Of a stretch of DNA of 64,000 bases, positions 16,956-26,787 are shown piece by piece. A program made the translations under genes and the position numbers. The notes under the pieces were generated by a model. The model was not told the DNA's origin. It saw nothing but the letters and a program-made list of their open reading frames with translations, and made no database searches. The stretch's first letter is position 1, and each line of letters starts with the position of its first letter. Source of the DNA: Sphingomonas glacialis (lineage in GTDB: Bacteria; Pseudomonadota; Alphaproteobacteria; Sphingomonadales; Sphingomonadaceae); NCBI RefSeq assembly GCF_006439055.1, contig NZ_RCZC01000007.1, forward strand, positions 160,503 through 224,502, in the 5' to 3' direction.

Positions 16956-17005
16956 CCCCGCAGGATTCCGCATCCCTTTGAGATCGTTCGCGCGATCCTG
17001 CGGGG
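16956..17005. promoter_or_regulatory. 11-bp inverted repeat upstream of TonB receptor
   Basis: CCCCGCAGGAT (16956-16966) and ATCCTGCGGGG (16995-17005) are perfect complements separated by 28 bp. It could be a two-site operator or a stem in the receptor leader RNA. No known class matches. Confidence 0.4.
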
Positions 17006-17291
17006 TGGCGTTGAAATTGTTCCTCAGCGGCACATCGGCTATGGCTATATGACCGTACAGTGGATAATTCCGGCGTTTCATATCGCGCTAACACCAAAGA
17101 GTGACACTTTCGAGGCGCAGGTTCTTGACGCAAGAGCGTGAGAATCAGTCGCATAGATGCGTAGACCTGCAGTCGAAGCAGGCGCGTATCGCTAAGAAAG
17201 TGCGACAGATTATTTAGAGCAGAAGCAATGGAGCCTCGAACGCGTTCGGGGGACGATATTTTTTACTCTAAATAGTGAAGGGGGGTTTTCA

Positions 17292-19835
17292 ATGGAAACT
17301 TCAAAGAACCTAAGGCTCTGTTCCGCATCGATGTTCGCTTTGGTTGCTGCTGCATCGGTCGCGACAGCGATTACGCCCGCCGCGGCACAGGACACCACAG
17401 TCGCCGCGCAGGCTGAGCCAGCGCCGGTCGCCCAGCCCGAAGCCGCGCCCGAGACCGGCGAGATCGTCGTCACGGCGCGCAAACGCTCGGAGAACATCCT
17501 GCGCACGCCGATCGCGGTAACCGCGCTGAGCGGCGACCAGCTTGCCATCCGCGGTGCCACTTCGCTCAACGACGTCGCCAACTTCACCCCTGGCGTGACG
17601 ATCAACAATAACGCTGCCGGTCGCAACGATCGCTCGTTCCAGCAGATCATCATTCGCGGTTTCACGCCTTCGGCCGCGACTAACCCGACCGTCGCGCTGT
17701 TCATCGACGGCGTCGCCGTTTCTTCGCCGACCGCCTTCCTCGCGGTCAGCGATCCCGAGCGCGTCGAGATCCTGAAAGGCCCGCAAAGCGCCTATTTCGG
17801 GCGCAACACCTTTGCCGGCGCGATCAACGTCGTGAACAAGGAGCCGGGCAACCGGCTCGCGGGATCGGTCAGCGGGATGGTCGGCACGCGCGAGAATTAC
17901 AAGCTGCACGGCGATATCGGCGGCGCGCTGATCGAGGACAAATTGCTGTTCCGCGTCAGCCTGGACCAATTCTCCAAGAGCGGCTCGTATCGCAACGCCT
18001 TCGACCGCAACCAGACGCTCGGCGACCAGAAGTCGACGAGTGGCTCGGCGATGCTCATCGCCAAGCCCGTCGACGGGCTGACAATCAAGGCCTTCGGCCT
18101 GCTCTCGCAGGACGAGGACGGCCCCTCGGCCCAGGCGCAGCTCTCGGCCTATGAGATCCGCGATGCCGCTGGCAATCTCGTCGCGCAGAACCAATCGAAC
18201 TGCACGCTGACCGGCCGCTCGACCGCCGGCGCGGCAGTGTCGAATCCGTTCTTCTGCGGCGTGGCGCCGCGCTACAATTCGGCGATCTCGCCGTCTGCCA
18301 ACACGACCAACGATGCCTTCATCAAGAGCTTCCTGGCGAACCCGACCGGCCGCGTCGTATCGCCCAAGGACGGCGTCAAGGGCTATGGCCTGCTCCGGCG
18401 CTATTACCATCTCCACCTCAATGTCGATTATGATATCGGGGACACCGGTTTCAGCCTGTCGTCGCTTACGGGGTATAATAACGAGCGCTACAGCCAGCTC
18501 GCCGATCTCGACAATTTCGGCACGACCGGCATCCCCAATTCGGCGGCCTCGATCGCGGCCGGCGGGCGCTCCTATTTCGACTATCCGTTCCTGGTCGAGC
18601 GCGTGACCCGCGACTTCTCGCAGGAATTCCGGGCATCATACGACCAGAATGGGCCGTTCAAGGGCAGCATCGGCGTCAGCTATCTCGACAGCTGGGTCCA
18701 GGGCAGCCTGGGCGGCGGCAATGGCGGGCTCGGCACGACCACGGTCTCGGTGGCGAGCGGCGCGACCAAGAACGACACGCTCGGTGCGTTCTTCGGCGGC
18801 ACCTACAAGTTCAACGATGTCTTCTCGCTCAGCGCGGAAGGCCGCTACCAGATCGACAAGCTCTATGCCTATGCCCCGCCGCTCGGCCTGACGCTGACGA
18901 GCAGTGCTTTCATTCCGGCGGGTACCTATGCCGGCGGGTCGCAGATCCTGCAGAAGGACTATAAGAACTTCATGCCGCGCGTGATCGCACAGGCGCAGGT
19001 CACGCCCGAGGCGATGTTCTACGCCTCCTTCTCGAAGGGCGTGAACCCCGGTCTGTTCAACACGGCCTTCCTGTCGTTCAGCCCCGCCATCCAGGCGCTC
19101 GCCGCGCAGAATGGGATCAAGATCGAGGTCGCGCCCGAACGCGTCACCAATTACGAATTGGGCTTCAAGGGCCGGTTCTTCGACAATAAGCTGCGCTTCT
19201 CGCTCGCGGCCTATTACGCGCCGTGGCGCAACCAGATCAACGCGATCCTGTTCAACGCGACCGACGCCAATGGCGTGACCCAGCCGATCCGCGGTTCGGC
19301 CAATACCGGCAGCGTCAACATGAAGGGGATCGAGATCGACGGGACGTTCAACCCCGTGCGCCAGCTCGACCTGAACTTCGCCGCGGCTATCAACGACAGT
19401 ACGATCCAGGCCTTCCAGAATGCGATCATCACGCAGTTGAGCGGGCTCACCAACTACAAGGGCAAGGAAAACCCCAACACTTCGAAATATTCGGCGACCG
19501 CGGGCGCGCAATATAACGGGCATTTCGGCGGCCCCGATCCGATCGGCTGGTTCGTGCGCGGGGACTATGTGTTCAAGTCGGGGGTCTTCTCGGATGCCGC
19601 CAACCTCGTCCGCACGCCGGATATGCACAAGGTCAATGCGCGCGTCGGGATCACGCACGGGCCGGTCTCGATCGACGGCGCGGTCAGCAATCTGTTCAAC
19701 AACCGCGCCTATACGACGATTGCGGACAATTCGGTGCTGACCAGCAACTTCCGCTACAGCACCTATAATTCGGGGCTGGTGGTCGGCCTGCCCGACCTGC
19801 GGACCTTCACGTTGACGCTCCGCTACAAGTTCTAA
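17292..19835 (+). CDS. TonB-dependent outer-membrane receptor
   Basis: 847 residues. Signal peptide (positively charged start, hydrophobic 'MFALVAAASVATAITPAAAQ', cleavage near residue 32), then a TonB-box-like 'GEIVVTARKRSENI'. The plug domain (about 60-180) contains 'IIIRGFTP', 'VALFIDGV' and 'ERVEILKGPQSAYFGRNTFAGAINVV'. A 22-strand barrel fills the rest, ending in '...FTLTLRYKF' with the C-terminal Phe needed for BAM insertion. It imports a scarce or large substrate across the outer membrane using TonB-ExbBD energy. Placed just after the catabolic operon, it is the likely outer-membrane entry port for that pathway. Confidence 0.95.
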   Translation: METSKNLRLCSASMFALVAAASVATAITPAAAQDTTVAAQAEPAPVAQPEAAPETGEIVVTARKRSENILRTPIAVTALSGDQLAIRGATSLNDVANFTPGVTINNNAAGRNDRSFQQIIIRGFTPSAATNPTVALFIDGVAVSSPTAFLAVSDPERVEILKGPQSAYFGRNTFAGAINVVNKEPGNRLAGSVSGMVGTRENYKLHGDIGGALIEDKLLFRVSLDQFSKSGSYRNAFDRNQTLGDQKSTSGSAMLIAKPVDGLTIKAFGLLSQDEDGPSAQAQLSAYEIRDAAGNLVAQNQSNCTLTGRSTAGAAVSNPFFCGVAPRYNSAISPSANTTNDAFIKSFLANPTGRVVSPKDGVKGYGLLRRYYHLHLNVDYDIGDTGFSLSSLTGYNNERYSQLADLDNFGTTGIPNSAASIAAGGRSYFDYPFLVERVTRDFSQEFRASYDQNGPFKGSIGVSYLDSWVQGSLGGGNGGLGTTTVSVASGATKNDTLGAFFGGTYKFNDVFSLSAEGRYQIDKLYAYAPPLGLTLTSSAFIPAGTYAGGSQILQKDYKNFMPRVIAQAQVTPEAMFYASFSKGVNPGLFNTAFLSFSPAIQALAAQNGIKIEVAPERVTNYELGFKGRFFDNKLRFSLAAYYAPWRNQINAILFNATDANGVTQPIRGSANTGSVNMKGIEIDGTFNPVRQLDLNFAAAINDSTIQAFQNAIITQLSGLTNYKGKENPNTSKYSATAGAQYNGHFGGPDPIGWFVRGDYVFKSGVFSDAANLVRTPDMHKVNARVGITHGPVSIDGAVSNLFNNRAYTTIADNSVLTSNFRYSTYNSGLVVGLPDLRTFTLTLRYKF

Positions 19836-19844
19836 AATCGGGGG

Positions 19845-19867
19845 GCGCCCGCCTTGCAGGCGGGCGC
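19845..19867 (+). terminator. Hairpin after TonB receptor
   Basis: GCGCCCGCCT-TGC-AGGCGGGCGC, a perfect 10-bp GC-rich stem with a three-base loop starting 10 bp after the stop codon, followed by TTCCTC. Probable terminator separating the receptor from the next gene. Confidence 0.7.
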
Positions 19868-19994
19868 TTCCTCGCTGCCGGCAAGTCCGTGCCGGCCGAG
19901 CGTGATCTCGGCTCGATCAGCCCTCGCTGGCCGACACGCGGACACTCTCGCCGGGTCTTGCCGATCGCGCGAACTCGGCTTCTAGTGTCGGGCG

Positions 19995-20900
19995 ATGATA
20001 GAACCGACCACACGACGTGCGATGCTCGGCCTGCTCGGATCAGGGCTCGCGACTTTCCCCGCGATGCGGCTGTCGGCGAAGGCGCCGTCGTCGGCGCCTG
20101 TCGTGGTCGCGCTGACGACAGCGACCGGGCGGATCAGCATGGTCACGCACTGGAAGGCGCGGCGCACGCGCGGGACGATCCTGTTCTCGCATGGGGCGGC
20201 CTCGGCGCCGTCGAAATACGATCCGCTCATCCTGCCCTGGGTCGCCGCCGGCTACGATGTCTGGGCGCCGCTCCACGTCGATTCCAAGGAGCATCCCGAC
20301 ACCAAGAAGTTCGTCGGGCTGGCGAGCTGGCGCGCGCGAATCGAGGATATGCGCGCGCTGTCGGCGCATGTCGGCACCGGCCCGCGCATCGCCGCCGGGC
20401 ATAGCTATGGCGCGCTGACGGCCCTCACGCTCGGCGGCGCGGCAGCGATCGTTCCCGAAGGGCTGAGCGGACCGATGAACGATCCGCGGGTCAGCGCGGT
20501 CGTCGCTTTCTCGCCGCCTGCGCCGATGGCCGGACTGATCACCGCGGAGGGCTATGCCACGCTTGCGGTGCCCGCGCTGATCGAGACCGGCGACAAGGAC
20601 CTGCTGGCGGGCAAGGCGAGCGCGGATCCGCAGAGTTGGAAAGGGCATCTCACCGCCTATGACGCCGCCGCGCCGGGCGGCGACCGCTATGCGCTGGTGC
20701 TCGCCGGGGTGAACCATTTCTTTGGCGGGTTGATCTGCTGGCTCGACCAGCCCGGTCCGCCGCAGACCGCGCAGCTCGAAACCGCGGCGACGCTCGCGGG
20801 GCTGTTCATCGAGGCTTATGGCACGAAGTCGGCGTCCGCGCGGCGCGCGCTCGACGCTCGGCTGCGCGATGCGGGGCCGGTGATCCTGCGCCGGAAATAG
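19995..20900 (+). CDS. Exported alpha/beta hydrolase (dienelactone-hydrolase-like)
   Basis: 301 residues. The N-terminus 'TTRRAMLGLLGSGLATFPAMRLSA' resembles a twin-arginine (Tat) signal, so the enzyme is likely exported folded. Catalytic parts: 'GHSYGALTA' elbow with Ser, 'ETGDKDLLAG' with Asp, and 'GVNHFFGG' with His. The early 'GTILFSHGAAS' and 'YDVWAPLHVDS' segments resemble dienelactone hydrolase or acetyl-esterase-like proteins. It faces the convergent GH3 gene only 7 bp away. It may belong functionally with the upstream receptor; substrate not known. Confidence 0.8.
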   Translation: MIEPTTRRAMLGLLGSGLATFPAMRLSAKAPSSAPVVVALTTATGRISMVTHWKARRTRGTILFSHGAASAPSKYDPLILPWVAAGYDVWAPLHVDSKEHPDTKKFVGLASWRARIEDMRALSAHVGTGPRIAAGHSYGALTALTLGGAAAIVPEGLSGPMNDPRVSAVVAFSPPAPMAGLITAEGYATLAVPALIETGDKDLLAGKASADPQSWKGHLTAYDAAAPGGDRYALVLAGVNHFFGGLICWLDQPGPPQTAQLETAATLAGLFIEAYGTKSASARRALDARLRDAGPVILRRK

Positions 20901-20907
20901 CCGCCGC

Positions 20908-23163
20908 CTATCGGGTGAGCGCGGACAGCTCGCTGCGCGCGGCGTCCGGGCCGACGGTGATCGCGATCTCGCCGCGCGGTGCCTGCCAGCGCTGCCGCGG
21001 TGTATCGTAGTGCGCGAGCAGCCGCGGCTCGACGGTCAGCTCGACCGTCTTGCTCTCGCCCGGCGCCAGCGTCACGCGCTCGAAGCCGACCAGCCGACGA
21101 ACCGGCACGCCCGACGCGTCTTTCACGCTGGCATAAACCTGCGGGACGTCGCTCCCGGCGCGCGCACCGACATTGGTCACGATGAAGCGTACGCGCAGCG
21201 CATCGCCGCGCGTCACCGCCAATTGGCGATAGGCGAAGCGGGTGTAGGACAGGCCATAGCCGAACGGGAATAGCGGCTTGGCGCCGCGCCGCTGATACCA
21301 GCGATAGCCTACATCGGCGCCCTCGGGATAATCGACCGGAAAGCCCTCGACCCCGCCGCTGATATCGACCGTGGTCAGCCCGGCGACCGGCGGGGTCGCG
21401 GCCTGGCGCGCGGCGGCGGCGCGCACCTGCGCGAGGCCCGGCACCTCGGGACGCGGCGCCTGGGTCATCGCTTGCGGGAAGGTGATCGGCAGGCGTCCGG
21501 TCGCGTCGACCGCGCCGAACAGCACGCGTGCGATCGCCTCGCCGCCACGCTCGCCGGGATACCACGCCTCGACCACCGCGCCGACCTGGGCGAGCCACGG
21601 CATCAGCACCGCGCCGCCCGATTGCACCACCACGACGGTCCTGGGGTTGGCGGCGGCGACCGCTGCGATCAGCGCGTCCTGCCCGTCGGGCAAGGCGAGG
21701 CTGGTCAGATCGACCGCCTCGGTGCGCCATTGCTCGGCGAAGAACAGCACGACATCGGCGTTCTTCGCCGCCGCGGCAGCGGTCGCGGGATCCTTGGTGT
21801 CGATATAGCTGACGGTGGCAGCGGGCGCGTTCGCGCGGATCGCGGCGAGCGGCGACGATCCCTGATAGGTCACCTTGATGAAGCTAAGCCCCGGCGACCC
21901 GGCGGGCATCGGCAGACGGATCGGCGAACCCGCCACCGCCTGCACCTGCGACGATCCGCCGCCCGAGAGCACGCCGATATCGGCATGCGCGCCGATCACC
22001 AGGATGCGCTGCGCGGTCTTGGCGAGCGGGAGCAGGTCGCCCTGGTTCTTGAGCAGCACGATCCCGGCCTCGGCGGCATGCTGTGCGACCAGCGCGTGCG
22101 CGGCGTAATCGATCGGCTGCGGCGTCGTGGGCGGGGGCGTATCGACCAGCCCGTGCGCGAACATCGTGCGCAGGATGCGGCGGACCATGTCGTCGATCCG
22201 CGCCTGCGGCACCGTCCCGCCGAGCACCGCGGCTTTCAGCGGCGCGGCGAAATAGGGCTGCTTGTCGAGCTCCTGGCCCGATTGCTGGTCGAGCCCCGCA
22301 TTCGCCGCCTTGGCGGTCGAATGTACCGCGCCCCAGTCGGACATCACCCAGCCCTTGAAGCCCCAGTCGCGCTTGAGCACGTCGGTCAGCAGCGCACGGT
22401 TCTCGCACGCCCAGTCGCCATTGACCTTGTTGTAGCCGCACATCACCGATCCCGGCTGGCCGCGCTCGATCGCCATCTGGAACGCGAGCAGGTCGCTCAT
22501 CCGCAACGCCGCATCGGACAGCCGCGCGTCGAGCACATAGCGCCCGCTTTCCTGCGCATTGAGCGCGAAATGCTTGATCGTCGAGACGATGTGGTTCGAC
22601 TGCACCCCACGGATGCTCTCCCCCGCCATCGCCGCGGTGAGCAGCACGTCTTCGCTGAAATACTCGAAATTGCGCCCGTTCCACGGATCGCGGATGAGGT
22701 TGGCACCGCCGGCGAGCAGCACGTTGAAGCCCTTGGCGCGCGCCTCGGCGCCGATCATCGCGCCGCCGGCATAGGCGATCTGCGGATCGAAGCCGGCGGC
22801 GGTGGCGAGGCTCGACGGCAGCGCGGTGGCGACGTCGCCCGGGCGCATCGATCCGCCATTGGCGACGCCGAGGCTGGCATCGCTCTCGTACAGGTCGGGA
22901 ATGCCGAGCCGCGGCACGCCCGGGACATGCCCGGCGCCGATCCGGCGCTCTGCGGGGTTGGTCTTGCGCAGCTTCGAGCCGAACGTGCCGCTCAGCATCG
23001 CGATCTTCTCGTCGAGCGTCATCTGCGCGAGCGTGCGCTCGGCGCGGGCATCGGGACCGGAGGCGGGGCCGGGATCCTGCTGCGTCTGCGCGGGGGCGAG
23101 CGTCGGCACCGCGAGCGTCGCGACGGCGCCAAGGGCAAGGAGAACGCGGCTATGGCGGATCAT
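20908..23163 (-). CDS. GH3 family beta-glucosidase, exported
   Basis: 751 residues from the ATG at 23163 (MIRHSR), which gives a clean Sec signal peptide ending at 'APAQ'; the frame extends 26 codons further up without a signal-like start. GH3 signs: 'KHFALNAQESGR', the nucleophile Asp in 'GWVMSDWGAVHS', 'GYNKVNGDWACEN', a (alpha/beta)6 sandwich domain with 'VVVQSGGAV.MPW', 'YPGERGGEAIA', 'FGYGLSYT', and a C-terminal fibronectin-III-like domain. It probably releases glucose or xylose from oligosaccharides in the periplasm. It has no saccharide neighbours here; compare the second GH3 at 33122. Confidence 0.92.
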   Translation of the reverse strand: MIRHSRVLLALGAVATLAVPTLAPAQTQQDPGPASGPDARAERTLAQMTLDEKIAMLSGTFGSKLRKTNPAERRIGAGHVPGVPRLGIPDLYESDASLGVANGGSMRPGDVATALPSSLATAAGFDPQIAYAGGAMIGAEARAKGFNVLLAGGANLIRDPWNGRNFEYFSEDVLLTAAMAGESIRGVQSNHIVSTIKHFALNAQESGRYVLDARLSDAALRMSDLLAFQMAIERGQPGSVMCGYNKVNGDWACENRALLTDVLKRDWGFKGWVMSDWGAVHSTAKAANAGLDQQSGQELDKQPYFAAPLKAAVLGGTVPQARIDDMVRRILRTMFAHGLVDTPPPTTPQPIDYAAHALVAQHAAEAGIVLLKNQGDLLPLAKTAQRILVIGAHADIGVLSGGGSSQVQAVAGSPIRLPMPAGSPGLSFIKVTYQGSSPLAAIRANAPAATVSYIDTKDPATAAAAAKNADVVLFFAEQWRTEAVDLTSLALPDGQDALIAAVAAANPRTVVVVQSGGAVLMPWLAQVGAVVEAWYPGERGGEAIARVLFGAVDATGRLPITFPQAMTQAPRPEVPGLAQVRAAAARQAATPPVAGLTTVDISGGVEGFPVDYPEGADVGYRWYQRRGAKPLFPFGYGLSYTRFAYRQLAVTRGDALRVRFIVTNVGARAGSDVPQVYASVKDASGVPVRRLVGFERVTLAPGESKTVELTVEPRLLAHYDTPRQRWQAPRGEIAITVGPDAARSELSALTR

Positions 23164-23574
23164 CGGACAGGCTCCGGTTGGGTGTTCGGCGACGCGGGAT
23201 GGCGCGGGATGCGGTGGTCGAATGTGCCACGGGCTTTGCAAGCTACGTCCCTACGCCTCTGCCTAATCGCTCTCGCCGACGCCAGTGCACGAGACTTTCC
23301 TTCGGTCACTGGGCGGATAATCCATTGGAGTGGCACCGGGCTGCCAGCCAACTCTAGCGAGGGCAGGGGCGGGCCGAAAAAGCGAGATACCCCGGCGGCA
23401 TAGGGCCAGCGCGACGTGATGCTGGACGGGCGGAAAATACGTCTCGGTAGTGGTGTTTCGGTCGCAATCGGCCTAGGCCCCGCGCGGACGAGCGTTCCCC
23501 CGGGCCGAGCGACAGCGACCTTCGAACGCGCAGTCTTATGGCATGGGCTGCGGCCCGGTGAAACGAGGTCCAGG
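23164..23574. other. Divergent promoter region
   Basis: 411 bp between the GH3 gene (minus) and the CoA-transferase gene (plus). No convincing gene or strong repeat; open frames crossing it are continuations of flanking frames. It presumably holds both promoters; a GAGG ribosome site lies just before the ATG at 23575. Confidence 0.45.
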
Positions 23575-25089
23575 ATGAGCAAAAGTCGTATCGACAACCC
23601 GACCCTGCGCGAGCGCGTGATGAGCGCGGAACAAGCGGCGACGCTCATCGATTCGGGCAGCACGATCGGGATGAGCGGCTTCACCGGCTCGGGCTATCCC
23701 AAGGCGGTCCCGCTGGCGCTGGCCGCGCGGATCGAGGCCGAGCATGCCGCCGGAAACCCGTTCCGCGTGCGGATCTGGACGGGTGCCTCGACCGGGCCCG
23801 AGCTCGACGGCGCGCTGGCGAAGGCCGACGGCATCGAATTCCGGCTGCCCTACAATTCGGACCCGATCGCGCGCGAAAAGATCAATCGCGGCGAAATGGA
23901 ATATTTCGACATGCACCTCAGCCAGGTCGCGCCGATGGCGTGGCAGGGCTTTCTCGGGCCGCTCGACACTGCTGTGATCGAAGTCTCGGGCATCCGCGCC
24001 GACGGGGCGCTCATTCCCTCCTCGTCGGTGGGCAACAACAAGACCTGGCTCGACCGTGCCGAGAAGGTGATCCTCGAGGTCAATCGCTGGCAGAACCCGG
24101 CGCTGGAGGGGATGCACGACATCTATTACGGTACCGCGCTGCCGCCGCACCGCGTGCCGATCCCGCTCGTCCGGGCCGACGACCGGATCGGCGAGCCGTA
24201 TTTTCGCGTCGATCCCGACAAGATCGTCGCGATCGTCGAGACGGAAGCACCCGACCGCAACCTGCCGTTCGCCGCGCCCGATGCCGCGGCGCATGCGATC
24301 GCCGGGCATCTGATCGAGTTCTTCACCCACGAAGTCGCGCGCGGGCGCTTGCCGGCATCGCTGCTGCCGCTGCAATCGGGCGTCGGCAATATCGCCAATG
24401 CGGTGCTGACCGGTCTCGTCGATGGCCCGTTCAGCGACATGACGTCGTTCACCGAAGTCATCCAGGACGGGATGCTCGACTTGCTCGATTCGGGCAAATT
24501 GCGGATGGCGTCGGCAACCGCCTTCTCGCTCAGCCCGGAGGCGGCGGCGCGGCTCAACGCCGATCTCGGGCGCTACCGCAACGCGATGATCCTGCGCCCG
24601 CAGGAGATCAGCAACCATCCCGAGCTGATCCGCCGGCTGGGCTGCCTGGCGATGAACGGGCTGATCGAGGCCGACATTTACGGCAACGTCAATTCGACGC
24701 ACGTCATGGGCTCGCGCATCCAGAACGGCATCGGCGGATCGGGCGATTTCGCGCGCAACGCCTATGTCTCAATCTTCATGACGCCATCGACCGCCAAGGG
24801 CGGCAAGATCTCGGCGATCGTGCCGCAGGCGAGCCATGTCGATCATATCAGCCAGGACGTACAGGTGCTGGTGACAGAGCAGGGTCTCGCCGATCTGCGC
24901 GGACTCAGCCCGAAGCAACGTGCGACGCTGATCATCGAGCGCTGCGCGCATCCCGATTACCGCCCCGCGCTCGCCGATTATTATGCGCGGGCGCGCGTCG
25001 GGTCCTACGGTCAGCAGTCGCCGTCGCTGCCGGGCGAGGCGTTGTCGTGGCATCAGCGCTTCATGGAAACGGGGTCGATGCGCTTCTGA
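23575..25089 (+). CDS. Acetyl-CoA hydrolase/transferase family, succinate:acetate CoA-transferase type
   Basis: 504 residues, the normal length for this family (AarC, Cat1, Ach1). N-terminal 'IGMSGFTGSGYPKAVP' and 'VRIWTGASTGPELDGAL' form the first CoA-transferase domain. The second domain has 'LQSGVGNIANAVL', 'FTEVIQDGMLDLLDSG' (the Glu here is the likely CoA-thioester-forming residue), 'NSTHVMGSRIQNGIGGSGDFARNA', and 'VDHISQDVQVLVTEQGLADLRGLSP'. It interconverts acetate and CoA esters, probably moving CoA from succinyl-CoA to acetate, in the cytoplasm. Stand-alone gene, convergent with the oleate hydratase gene across a strong hairpin. Confidence 0.92.
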   Translation: MSKSRIDNPTLRERVMSAEQAATLIDSGSTIGMSGFTGSGYPKAVPLALAARIEAEHAAGNPFRVRIWTGASTGPELDGALAKADGIEFRLPYNSDPIAREKINRGEMEYFDMHLSQVAPMAWQGFLGPLDTAVIEVSGIRADGALIPSSSVGNNKTWLDRAEKVILEVNRWQNPALEGMHDIYYGTALPPHRVPIPLVRADDRIGEPYFRVDPDKIVAIVETEAPDRNLPFAAPDAAAHAIAGHLIEFFTHEVARGRLPASLLPLQSGVGNIANAVLTGLVDGPFSDMTSFTEVIQDGMLDLLDSGKLRMASATAFSLSPEAAARLNADLGRYRNAMILRPQEISNHPELIRRLGCLAMNGLIEADIYGNVNSTHVMGSRIQNGIGGSGDFARNAYVSIFMTPSTAKGGKISAIVPQASHVDHISQDVQVLVTEQGLADLRGLSPKQRATLIIERCAHPDYRPALADYYARARVGSYGQQSPSLPGEALSWHQRFMETGSMRF

Positions 25090-25090
25090 T

Positions 25091-25113
25091 CCGGGACGCG
25101 TGCCGCGTCCCGG
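25091..25113. terminator. Bidirectional terminator hairpin
   Basis: CCGGGACGCG-TGC-CGCGTCCCGG, a perfect 10-bp stem between the convergent CoA-transferase and oleate hydratase genes, one base after the first stop codon. Its symmetry suits termination from both sides, though no T-run follows. Confidence 0.7.
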
Positions 25114-25129
25114 GTCGGTGCTCGGGGCG

Positions 25130-26701
25130 CTAGCGGTGCAGCGTCCGGATCGCGTCGATGATCACCTGGGGGCTGTGCAGCCCCTTATAGATCGGCGGCG
25201 GGGCCATATCGAGCTTGAGTAGCGTGTAGACCGCGGTCATCGCGCTGCGGATCGAATATTCGACGGTGAACACCACGTCCTCGGGCTGCTCGGCGAACTG
25301 GCCGAGAAAGGCGAGGTTGGTCGATCCGGTCGGCATCACCAGCGGCCGGTCGCCCGCCTTGCGCGGCATGAACTGGCTGGTGATGTACGGCATCGCGCAC
25401 GGGATGCAGTTGGAGGCCGCGAGCACCGCGGCGGTGTCGGGTGCGCTGAAGCGCAGATGGCCGAGCACTTCCTCCAGGATCTCGGCGCCGGTGCATTCGA
25501 CCAGCGGCTTCTTGACGTGGTCGCCGGGCCGATCGTGGAACAGGCCATAGCCCCACCACACCGCGACACCCTCGGGCTGATCGGGGAAGAAGGGCTGATG
25601 ATAGATCGACAGCGTCAGCAGCCACGCCGATTGCTTGAAGGTGATCAGCCCGCCCGTGCCCGCAGCACTTCCGCTGAAACGCTCCATCAGTTCGAGGAAC
25701 AGCGGGTCCTTGACCGTGACGGTGAAGGAGATCCACGAACTCTGCTCGACATTACCGTTGAACGCGGCGGGGTTGCCGAAGGCGGGGCGCCCTTGCGCGA
25801 GCTTTTCCCACAGGTTCCACGCGCCCGAATGGTTGGTCGCATCGAGGCCGGGAGCCTTGGTCATCGATCCGAACGCCTTGTCGGCGGTCATCGAACCGTT
25901 GGTGACGAACACCAGGTCGCCCGGCGCAACGGGAATCGCCACCGGCCCGTCGGCGGTCATCGTCGAAATACTCGTCACCGTGACCGCGTCGCTGCCCGCC
26001 GCGAAGCCCAGATCCTCGACGCGGACGCCGTGGCGGAACTGGACGCCACGATCCTTCAGCCAGGTCATCAGCGGCACGATCATGCTGTCATACTGATTGT
26101 AGACGGTGCGGTAGATGTCGTGCTGGACGTCGATCGTCGAGAAATGGTGGACGAAGCGGCGCAGGTAGCGGCGGAACTCGATCGCGCTGTGCCACGGCTC
26201 GAACGCGAACAGCGTGCACCATTCCATCCAGAAATTGGTCTCGAAGAAATGCGGCGTGAAGCAATCGGTTATGCGCTTGTCGCCGAGCAGGCTTTCGGGT
26301 TCGCCGATCAGCGTGACCAGGTTGATCCGGTCATGCTCGCTGAAGCCCATCGCATGCGCGTCGCGCACGCTGCCGTCGAGATTGACCAGCCGGACCTTAT
26401 TGTCCCACGGCCAGCTCTTGGCGGCACGGTTGGTTTCCTCGGTCACCGAAATCGCCGGGTCGGTTGCCGAGGGGATGCCGGCGAACAGCGCAAAGGTGCA
26501 TTGGTACATCGCCTCGAACATGCGGCTGCCGCTCATGAAATAGCCGTCCTGCGCGGTGCCGTGCGCATCGAACGCGCCGCCGCTCTGGCGACTTTCCTCG
26601 AGGATCGTGATGTCCTTGCCGGCAACGTCGGCGTCGCGCAGCAGGATGGCCGCCCCCGCGAGCGAGGCGATGCCGCTGCCGACGAATGTATAATTGCTCA
26701 T
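25130..26701 (-). CDS. ohyA: Oleate hydratase (MCRA family), short form
   Basis: 523 residues. 'FVGSGIASLAGAAILLRDA' is the FAD-binding Rossmann start. 'ILEESRQSGGAFDAHG', 'IPSATDPAISVTEETN', 'FFETNFWMEWCTLFAFEPWHSAIEFRRYLRRF' and 'QYDSMIVPLMTWL' are conserved blocks of the oleate hydratase/67-kDa myosin-cross-reactive-antigen family. It adds water across the cis-9 double bond of oleic acid to give 10-hydroxystearate and needs FAD. It is shorter than the classic ~590-640 residue enzymes. At the 'RGGREM' FAD-lid motif it reads 'SGSRMF', with Met where most members have Glu, as I recall for the Rhodococcus erythropolis enzyme. Located 86 bp after a LysR gene on the same strand. Confidence 0.9.
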   Translation of the reverse strand: MSNYTFVGSGIASLAGAAILLRDADVAGKDITILEESRQSGGAFDAHGTAQDGYFMSGSRMFEAMYQCTFALFAGIPSATDPAISVTEETNRAAKSWPWDNKVRLVNLDGSVRDAHAMGFSEHDRINLVTLIGEPESLLGDKRITDCFTPHFFETNFWMEWCTLFAFEPWHSAIEFRRYLRRFVHHFSTIDVQHDIYRTVYNQYDSMIVPLMTWLKDRGVQFRHGVRVEDLGFAAGSDAVTVTSISTMTADGPVAIPVAPGDLVFVTNGSMTADKAFGSMTKAPGLDATNHSGAWNLWEKLAQGRPAFGNPAAFNGNVEQSSWISFTVTVKDPLFLELMERFSGSAAGTGGLITFKQSAWLLTLSIYHQPFFPDQPEGVAVWWGYGLFHDRPGDHVKKPLVECTGAEILEEVLGHLRFSAPDTAAVLAASNCIPCAMPYITSQFMPRKAGDRPLVMPTGSTNLAFLGQFAEQPEDVVFTVEYSIRSAMTAVYTLLKLDMAPPPIYKGLHSPQVIIDAIRTLHR

Positions 26702-26787
26702 GGCCTGCGATCCTCTGTCCGAAGATCGTGCTTTGCGCGTGTTGACGGCGTGTCGCTAAGCCCCGGAAACTACCCAGACGGGCATCG

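Larger units (their letters stand above)
16846..17291. other. Long intergenic region before the TonB receptor
   Basis: 446 bp without a supported gene. It contains the small hairpin at 16854-16870, the long inverted repeat at 16956-17005, and an AT-richer segment 17030-17290 that should carry the promoter of the TonB receptor gene. A purine-rich GAAGGGGGG lies just before its ATG. No promoter boxes could be fixed. Confidence 0.5.

Noticed and set aside
17125..17160. TTGACG followed by CATAGAT as a sigma-70 promoter for the TonB receptor
   Set aside because: The spacing is about 21 bases, too long for a standard promoter, and other arrangements fit equally poorly.
21472..23403. 643-codon plus-strand frame
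   Set aside because: Antisense to the GH3 gene; Arg/Gly/His-rich without recognisable domain.
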